DNA from: a virus
DNA length: 26,070 nucleotides
IMG/VR virus record: IMGVR_UViG_3300034682_000408
Span: 1-26,070 of that record
Strand: one strand, 5' to 3'
Below, piece by piece: positions 22,601 to 26,070 of this stretch. Within the stretch, counting starts at the first letter, position 1, and each line of letters opens with the position of its first letter. The notes below the pieces were generated by a model, which was not told the DNA's origin, made no database searches, and saw only the letters and a program-made list of their open reading frames with translations. The translations under genes and the position numbers were made by a program.

Positions 22601-22725
22601 CCTCGCGCTGGGCATATCCGACGCTGATCACCAGTTCTGACCCTGCAAACGGCAACACGTCGATGAAGGGCATGCCCTACGACGCCCGCGTTTATACCTA
22701 CGACGACCAATTCCCGCCGGCCTGA
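19672..22725 (+). CDS. tail tip/host specificity protein J-like, with N-terminal gpI-like part
   Basis: A 1017-aa protein, the longest in the window. Residues about 1-110 have a beta-grasp-like fold pattern (PPISIVLNDELIEQRLWHKV, then ADLLQIYREPKG) followed by a hydrophobic/basic stretch (FSITFALFKGAKAVLK), as in lambda gpI. From about residue 125 the J-like part begins (KGNKVKLGDPVRQIAGHQRVYP). Later blocks include LEWTVTYANGLCGIGREG, VEATRILPLMDGG and RTRAYRIGMRRRGHQKF, of the kind seen in TipJ-type tail proteins. It would form the tail tip that contacts the cell. No separate gpI gene is seen, so fusion is likely. A terminator follows. Confidence 0.82.
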   Translation: MIEFYPNKLSDTAPLGTWKTDRRMSIEEWLKSLAPSYERRESPPISIVLNDELIEQRLWHKVKFKPADLLQIYREPKGTDPFSITFALFKGAKAVLKSIMPKMPGMPSSAGTQQGDPLTEASAKGNKVKLGDPVRQIAGHQRVYPSYLTQPRRAHVAPRDQRVEMLLYIGEGEYDVPLAKVKVGETPLISLGADAKFTIYPPGADLSGDPAHINWFNAPEVGASSSGSAGLELTMATDLTRSATASAYQFVGDTISVPAGAGQFPEDWSSGIIIRALAPYSYEVVDGGDDRDIIRGPLEMLNPSSGMLIEVAGANAGMYVVHSFTPAVPAVPADPGSASTLTGSAAPSRYDFDVTPLGFTISHAGTAYPVALNSATTDIAGLVSALNVQLTGVPIKAEQSSGVIRFVELTPFFGMPITASGASVVLGSAPVGVTGAATTGGTPAQPAQMTLNYDGGEPVVGLALGQGLATIGPRGLRYRITAFSTSLIEVERLTSSGSADEDWPGFNSMQTVNGLITLDASNLQGGYRGPFACCPDNEKVIELEWTVTYANGLCGIGREGQIYEIPTYYVFEYRDMDVSGAWTQLQYMNVGGSLDAQGFTERVSLPYAMRAEARIRKQYVDRPGRINDEARDDATWTDLRGRMQNSPTSYPGLTVITCNIRGGDRLSAQSESQVSVEATRILPLMDGGTGPSRDIVPWCIYQLKQRGYADDDLDLPEWQAFHNICVARGDTYDETLESTITVKDMINNALACSFGELVTFRGLLRPVRDSARAAFDVTYGPKTQTYSPQNMTKMLKISGAMPSINDFDGVDVEFFSRTTWAWETVECRWPGDLGTKVEKIKMPGISDRTRAYRIGMRRRGHQKFRTDIYTWETEMDGSNSGYLSFAAVADDAPKRCQSAILLAFEVTGSGTLLTSSEPLDFSAGGEHRIGVRKLDGTLSGPWVATQVDQYTARVDAIDFTPVVDGPLEPPHILFGPASRWAYPTLITSSDPANGNTSMKGMPYDARVYTYDDQFPPA

Positions 22726-22743
22726 CCGGACCTTATCGAGCAT

Positions 22744-22765
22744 GCCCGCCAAGTGCGGGCTTTTT
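22744..22765 (+). terminator. rho-independent terminator between tip and tailspike genes
   Basis: GCCCGC (22744-22749), loop CAAGT and GCGGGC (22755-22760) are followed by TTTTT. The 13-mer ATGCCCGGAGAAA (22767-22779) follows, as after the terminator at 14669. Confidence 0.87.
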
Positions 22766-22781
22766 CATGCCCGGAGAAAAT

Positions 22782-24941
22782 ATGCGCTACAACACCGGAA
22801 ACCCAGTTGGCCCGGATGGCTCCAGCAGTCCGTTCGATTTGCACGATAACGCCGGGAACCTTGACCTTGCCGCCAACGCCGCCGCGGAAACGTGGATCGA
22901 TAGGCTTGGCCGGGCTCGCAAGTCCTGGGCTGGCATGGAGGCAGATTTTTCGGCATCTCAGGCAGAAAAGGAAGAGCGCTTCCAGCAGTTTCTCCTATCT
23001 TCCGGCTATCAGGATCTAGGTGAATACGCTGCCGGACTGGAAATCACTGGTCGCAACCAGGTGTTTCGCAAGGATGGTGAGCTGTACCGAGCCGCCGCAT
23101 CGGCGGACCTACCGTACACCACCACCGGCGACTGGGTTACCGAGTCCAGCAAGTTCGTTTCTGTGGGCGATGCCGCGCTTCGTCAAGAGCTTGCAGAGCC
23201 CCCTGGATCGAGAATGGTTGGGCATCTGCTTGGAGAGTCATCTACTTACCTAAGGATTCTTGGCGACAAGCTTGATGAGCTTCCAAGCGTAAAAGACTTC
23301 GGGCCAGCTGGTACTGGTAACGGCGTGACATCCGACCATTTGGCCGCAATTGCAATGGGTCAAGCCTTGGGCTACATCAGATTTTCCCGAGGAAACTATG
23401 TTTTGGATACTTGCCAGCTCGATTGGCCGGTGTTTTACGATAAGAAAGCAAGCACAAAGGTCAACAGCGGACAGACTGTCACGATCACCCAGGCGGTATC
23501 CTCGCCAAAGCAGTTCATATTCAAGGGTGACGGGCTCTACAACCTGACTCAGGTTGAAACCGGGTCTGGCGAAGACGTACGGTACGTACACGCATCGTGG
23601 TTCGGCGCATTTCCAAGCGCTGTAAACTCCGGCGATCAGGCGCCTGCTATCAATAGAGGTTTCGCGTCCATGGGCAATGCCCGTGAGTCTGTGATGGATT
23701 TCGACATCGGCGGTTACGTAATGTCATCTCAAGCCACAATAACTCGTGGGGGATGGGTTAAGGGGGCTGGCTCGAGAAGGACGGTTTTCAAATTTAACGC
23801 CGATGGTTATATCGGATTTATTGATACGGTTGCTGGTCTCGCGAAGATCACGGATTGCAACTTTGAGCTTATTCCCGGGACGGTAAGTAACCGTTCCTCA
23901 CCGTTCGTTCAGTTCAATGGTAATGAGTCTGAATTCTATAACGTTCGAATGGGTGAGACTGAGAAAGGTATCGTCGTAACAGGTAACTCAGCAAGAATCT
24001 ACAATATCGCGGCTGCTTATGGAAGCAATAAGCCGTCTGGATCTGATCTGATTCATGTGAAGGGTGGTAACGGGCACGTCATCAACAAGGTCAATCTTGC
24101 TACATCTTCTGCTTTCGGGCCAGAAATGATTATCCGAGTTGGAGGTGATGGCAATCTAGGGATAAATTATGTAAACATCTCAGATGTTTATCATATGACT
24201 CCCAGTATTACGGTCGGTGTCAAGGCTGCTGGCGACAATATATCCGGGGTTTTTGCCAGCAGGCTTCAGTATCATGGGTTTGCTGGCACTCCTCCGGCGC
24301 AAATGGTGCTTCTTGAAACATCTGGATCTGCAACCCTTGATAATGTAAGCGTAGATCACATTCAGGGCAGCTCAAGATCAATTGCCATGGTAACTGTAAG
24401 GCAGGGCAGTACAGGGGCAATGCGTCGGATCGCAATTGATGGCGTTCAGGATAGGCGCACTGACGGAAATGGTATTGAGCTTATACGGACTGCAGGAGTT
24501 CTTGATGATGTTTCAGTCGGTGCTAGGGTTCAGCTAAAAACACGGACCAATGCTATATACAGAAGCGGAACTCTTGGAGAGATTCGCGTAGCTCAGGGGG
24601 TTGAAAATGATTCCAGCTCCCAAGTAGGTAAAAAAGCATCAATTCCTGATGATGGGGTTTTTCAGATCAGTCTTGGTAAATCTGTGTTTTCTGCTCTGGT
24701 CAGCATATCGTCAGTGGCAGGCTCAACAATAAATTATGGCTTGTACGCTGTTCGCGCGGCAAACTCTCCGGCGGTAAGCTCAATAAGCCAGACCGCAACT
24801 ATGGCTACTGCCACAGCGGTGCTAAGCGGTACAACTGGTGTGGATGGCAGAATTACACTAGGTGTTACAGACGGGGTTTTGTACATTGAAAATAGAAGCG
24901 GAGCAGCTATAAACGTGGCTGTCAGCATAATCGGGGTTTGA
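22782..24941 (+). CDS. tailspike/tail fibre with beta-helix receptor-binding domain
   Basis: This 719-aa protein starts at ATG 22782 behind GGAGAAAA; the in-frame ATG 22767 is the upstream half of that ribosome-site repeat. Residues about 1-60 are a helical attachment region. About 80-125 (GLEITGRNQVFRKDGELYRA, TTTGDW) match the spike N-terminal domain that anchors tailspikes. From about residue 165 to 620 the pattern of short Gly/Asn-rich strands (for example VKGAGSRR, NCNFELIPG, GIELIRTAGVLDDVSV) fits a right-handed beta-helix, which often degrades or binds surface polysaccharide. The last 90 residues form a Ser/Ala/Thr-rich knob. The G+C content falls sharply after the N-terminus, which suggests horizontal exchange of the receptor part. 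Confidence 0.82.
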   Translation: MRYNTGNPVGPDGSSSPFDLHDNAGNLDLAANAAAETWIDRLGRARKSWAGMEADFSASQAEKEERFQQFLLSSGYQDLGEYAAGLEITGRNQVFRKDGELYRAAASADLPYTTTGDWVTESSKFVSVGDAALRQELAEPPGSRMVGHLLGESSTYLRILGDKLDELPSVKDFGPAGTGNGVTSDHLAAIAMGQALGYIRFSRGNYVLDTCQLDWPVFYDKKASTKVNSGQTVTITQAVSSPKQFIFKGDGLYNLTQVETGSGEDVRYVHASWFGAFPSAVNSGDQAPAINRGFASMGNARESVMDFDIGGYVMSSQATITRGGWVKGAGSRRTVFKFNADGYIGFIDTVAGLAKITDCNFELIPGTVSNRSSPFVQFNGNESEFYNVRMGETEKGIVVTGNSARIYNIAAAYGSNKPSGSDLIHVKGGNGHVINKVNLATSSAFGPEMIIRVGGDGNLGINYVNISDVYHMTPSITVGVKAAGDNISGVFASRLQYHGFAGTPPAQMVLLETSGSATLDNVSVDHIQGSSRSIAMVTVRQGSTGAMRRIAIDGVQDRRTDGNGIELIRTAGVLDDVSVGARVQLKTRTNAIYRSGTLGEIRVAQGVENDSSSQVGKKASIPDDGVFQISLGKSVFSALVSISSVAGSTINYGLYAVRAANSPAVSSISQTATMATATAVLSGTTGVDGRITLGVTDGVLYIENRSGAAINVAVSIIGV

Positions 24942-25042
24942 TTGGCAAGTTAACTCATGCCCTCGTCATCTGCTTGATGCTGTTGAGCATAACTTACATG
25001 CATCGAAAAGTTTCGAACGTATTTCTCCTCAAGGACTTTACA

Positions 25043-25546
25043 ATGGCAAAAATCACCGAATCTCAGGCCGGAGGCGCGAACGTGCTCCGGTTTCTGGATC
25101 TCATCGCCTTCTCGGAAGACACGTATCGAATCGGAAGCCAGGCTGGCTACGACGTTATAGTGACTGGCATCGACATGAAGCCTGAAACCTTCAGCGACTT
25201 CAGTGACCACCCGTTCGCCAAAGGGCGGAAGTCCAAGAAGATCAATTCCAAAGGGCTGACCAGCAACGCGAGCGGGCGTTACCAATTCATGCTCAAGGAC
25301 TGGGCGCATTACCGCGATCAGTTAAAGCTTCCCGATTTCGGACCTCTCAGCCAAGACAGATGGGCAATCCAGCTGATCCGCGAGCGTCGAGCGCTGGACG
25401 ACATCAAGGCCGGCCGCATTGCTGAGGCCATCGCCAAGTGCTCGAACATTTGGGCCTCGTTTCCCGGGAACAACTACGGCCAAAACCCGCACAAGGTCGA
25501 GAAGCTGCTGGCTCAGTGGCAGAAGCTCGGCGGGGTGTTGGCATGA
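25043..25546 (+). CDS. endolysin, lambda gpR-like lytic transglycosylase (GH104)
   Basis: A 167-aa protein starting at ATG 25043 with AAGGA 7 bases upstream. It matches lambda R in order: FLDLIAFSED (catalytic Glu25), GYDVIVTG, FSDHPF, a GRYQFMLKDW block, LPDFGPLSQDRWAIQLI, then IAKCSNIWASFPGNNYGQ. It cleaves peptidoglycan glycan strands after the holin opens the membrane. The frame is also open upstream to TTG 24938 and would add a hydrophobic stretch (LTHALVICLMLLSITYM); this is probably not used because there is no ribosome site. The stop overlaps the Rz start as ATGA. Confidence 0.92.
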   Translation: MAKITESQAGGANVLRFLDLIAFSEDTYRIGSQAGYDVIVTGIDMKPETFSDFSDHPFAKGRKSKKINSKGLTSNASGRYQFMLKDWAHYRDQLKLPDFGPLSQDRWAIQLIRERRALDDIKAGRIAEAIAKCSNIWASFPGNNYGQNPHKVEKLLAQWQKLGGVLA

Positions 25547-26070
25547 CCTGGCTCGGCGCGGTACCAGCCTGGTGCTGGTGGCTAATCGCCCTGGTGCTGG
25601 TCACCGGTGGCCAGCAGTACCGGGTTGTTCTTGCCAATGGAGAAGCCACAGACGCACGCAAGGAACTATCCGACTACCGCCTGGAGGTTTCCGAGCGCGA
25701 CCGACGCGCCACTGCCCAGGCCAGAAACGAAGAACAGCGCCGCCAAGCCGTGGCGGACGAGGAGGGCGAGAGTGCACGACAAGAATTGGAGCTGGCCAAA
25801 GGTCGCGCCGCTGCTGCTGAGTCTGCTGCTAACGGGCTGCGCGGGGAAATCGCCAGGCTGCGCGCGGGCCAGCGAGCCACCTGCGATACCATCGTTGCCC
25901 AGCAGCGCCAGGCAGGAACCTCTGCCGTCGTGGTGCTCGGGGGATTGCTTGAAGAGTCTGACCGAATGGCGGGAGACCTCGCGACAGCGCTTGAGCGAAG
26001 CCGAATAGCCGGCCTGGCGTGCGAGGCAGTGGTAGATGGGCTGCGCGTTAACCCTGTCCAAAAACCATGA
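25543..26070 (+). CDS. Rz: i-spanin Rz (DUF2514 type)
   Basis: This 175-aa protein overlaps the endolysin stop by four bases. A short N-terminus is followed by a hydrophobic segment (about residues 7-22, VPAWCWWLIALVLVTGG) that anchors it in the inner membrane with the rest in the periplasm. Residues about 30-115 form a Glu/Arg/Ala-rich coiled coil (KELSDYRLEVSERDRR, AAAAESAANGLRGEIARL). With the outer-membrane lipoprotein Rz1 it would span the periplasm and fuse the membranes in the last step of lysis. The stop TGA coincides with the last base of the window, so the gene is complete. Confidence 0.87.
   Translation: MTWLGAVPAWCWWLIALVLVTGGQQYRVVLANGEATDARKELSDYRLEVSERDRRATAQARNEEQRRQAVADEEGESARQELELAKGRAAAAESAANGLRGEIARLRAGQRATCDTIVAQQRQAGTSAVVVLGGLLEESDRMAGDLATALERSRIAGLACEAVVDGLRVNPVQKP
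25772..26008 (+). CDS. Rz1: o-spanin Rz1, lipoprotein nested inside Rz in the +1 frame
   Basis: A 78-aa ORF begins at GTG 25772, preceded by GGAGG at 25761-25765 (6-base spacing). The N-terminus is KNWSWPKVAPLLLSLLLTGC: a basic/hydrophobic signal ending in the lipobox L-T-G-C with Cys23 as the lipidation site. The mature 56 residues are proline-rich and short (ASEPPAIPSLP, EPLPSW) with a second Cys pair (CSGDC), as in lambda Rz1. It lies wholly within Rz, offset +1, the same arrangement as in lambda. It would be an outer-membrane lipoprotein that pairs with the Rz C-terminus. The GTG start and nesting make it easy to miss. Confidence 0.87.
   Translation: MHDKNWSWPKVAPLLLSLLLTGCAGKSPGCARASEPPAIPSLPSSARQEPLPSWCSGDCLKSLTEWRETSRQRLSEAE

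Larger units (their letters stand above)
14670..22779 (+). repeat. 13-bp direct repeat (ATGCCCGGAGAAA) after two terminators
   Basis: The copies are at 14670-14682 (before the tape measure) and 22767-22779 (before the tailspike). Each follows a terminator T-run within one or two bases and supplies the Shine-Dalgarno of the next gene. A shortened form, ATGCCCG, is at 7072-7078 after a third terminator. Confidence 0.8.

Noticed and set aside
20872-22752. A 626-codon open frame on the minus strand
   Set aside because: It lies opposite the tip protein gene, lacks a ribosome site and its translation is low-complexity and Arg/Val/His-rich, as expected for a shadow of a G+C-rich gene.
1-26070. tRNA genes, CRISPR arrays, insertion sequences, integrase or attachment sites
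   Set aside because: No cloverleaf, regular spacer-repeat series, transposase motif or duplicated att-like core was noticed by eye; tRNAscan or BLAST would be needed to be certain.

Overview
The window is the late region of a tailed temperate phage or prophage with a long, probably non-contractile tail (siphovirus, lambda-like plan). Every supported gene is on the + strand. The high G+C codon usage, the NinG remnant and the overall gene set suggest a Pseudomonas host, perhaps the P. putida/fluorescens side. That host call is inference, because no bacterial flank, integrase or attachment site is present to prove it.

Layout. 1-1003: end of the early/middle region, with a truncated NinG, a 42-aa membrane ORF and a 196-aa protein in the position of the late antiterminator Q. 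1004-1139: non-coding leader with a possible late promoter and a strong terminator, arranged like lambda pR'-tR'. 1140-2109: lambda-family holin, a 54-aa one-segment membrane protein and an unusual proteasome/HslV-like (T1) peptidase. 2119-11072: packaging and head genes in order: small and large terminase, DUF4055-type portal, MuF-like protein, scaffold, major capsid protein, a HeH-tailed protein, head-tail connectors, tail completion and tail terminator. 11785-22725: tail genes: tube protein with a C-terminal Ig-like domain, assembly chaperones G and GT joined by a probable -1 frameshift, tape measure, minor tail proteins, DUF1833, NlpC/P60 peptidase, and a 1017-aa J-like tip protein. 22782-24941: tailspike whose receptor-binding part is much more A+T-rich than its N-terminus. 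25043-26070: lambda R-like endolysin, Rz, and an Rz1 nested entirely inside Rz. The lysis genes are thus split, with holin at the front and endolysin/spanins at the back.

The late genes are tightly packed, with many ATGA overlaps, and look like one long transcript. The order is interrupted by four accessory (moron-like) cassettes: at 6.7 kb (unknown protein), 11.2 kb (KilA-N), 13.9-14.6 kb (a secreted protein and a membrane zinc-ribbon protein) and 17.7 kb (GvpU-like). Each ends in a strong intrinsic terminator just before the next structural gene. The two genes of the 13.9-14.6 kb pair share a duplicated 15-bp promoter element. This suggests the cassettes are transcribed independently in the lysogen, while antiterminated late transcription reads through them.

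The most interesting items are the T1 peptidase beside terminase, the GvpU-like cassette, the clustered GGTTCGC motif around the small terminase gene (candidate packaging site), the duplicated moron promoter, the structured leader before the KilA-N gene and the candidate antiterminated late leader. No tRNA, rRNA, CRISPR array, insertion sequence or attachment site was seen. No gene-free stretch exceeds about 140 bases; the longest are 1004-1139 and 11073-11198.
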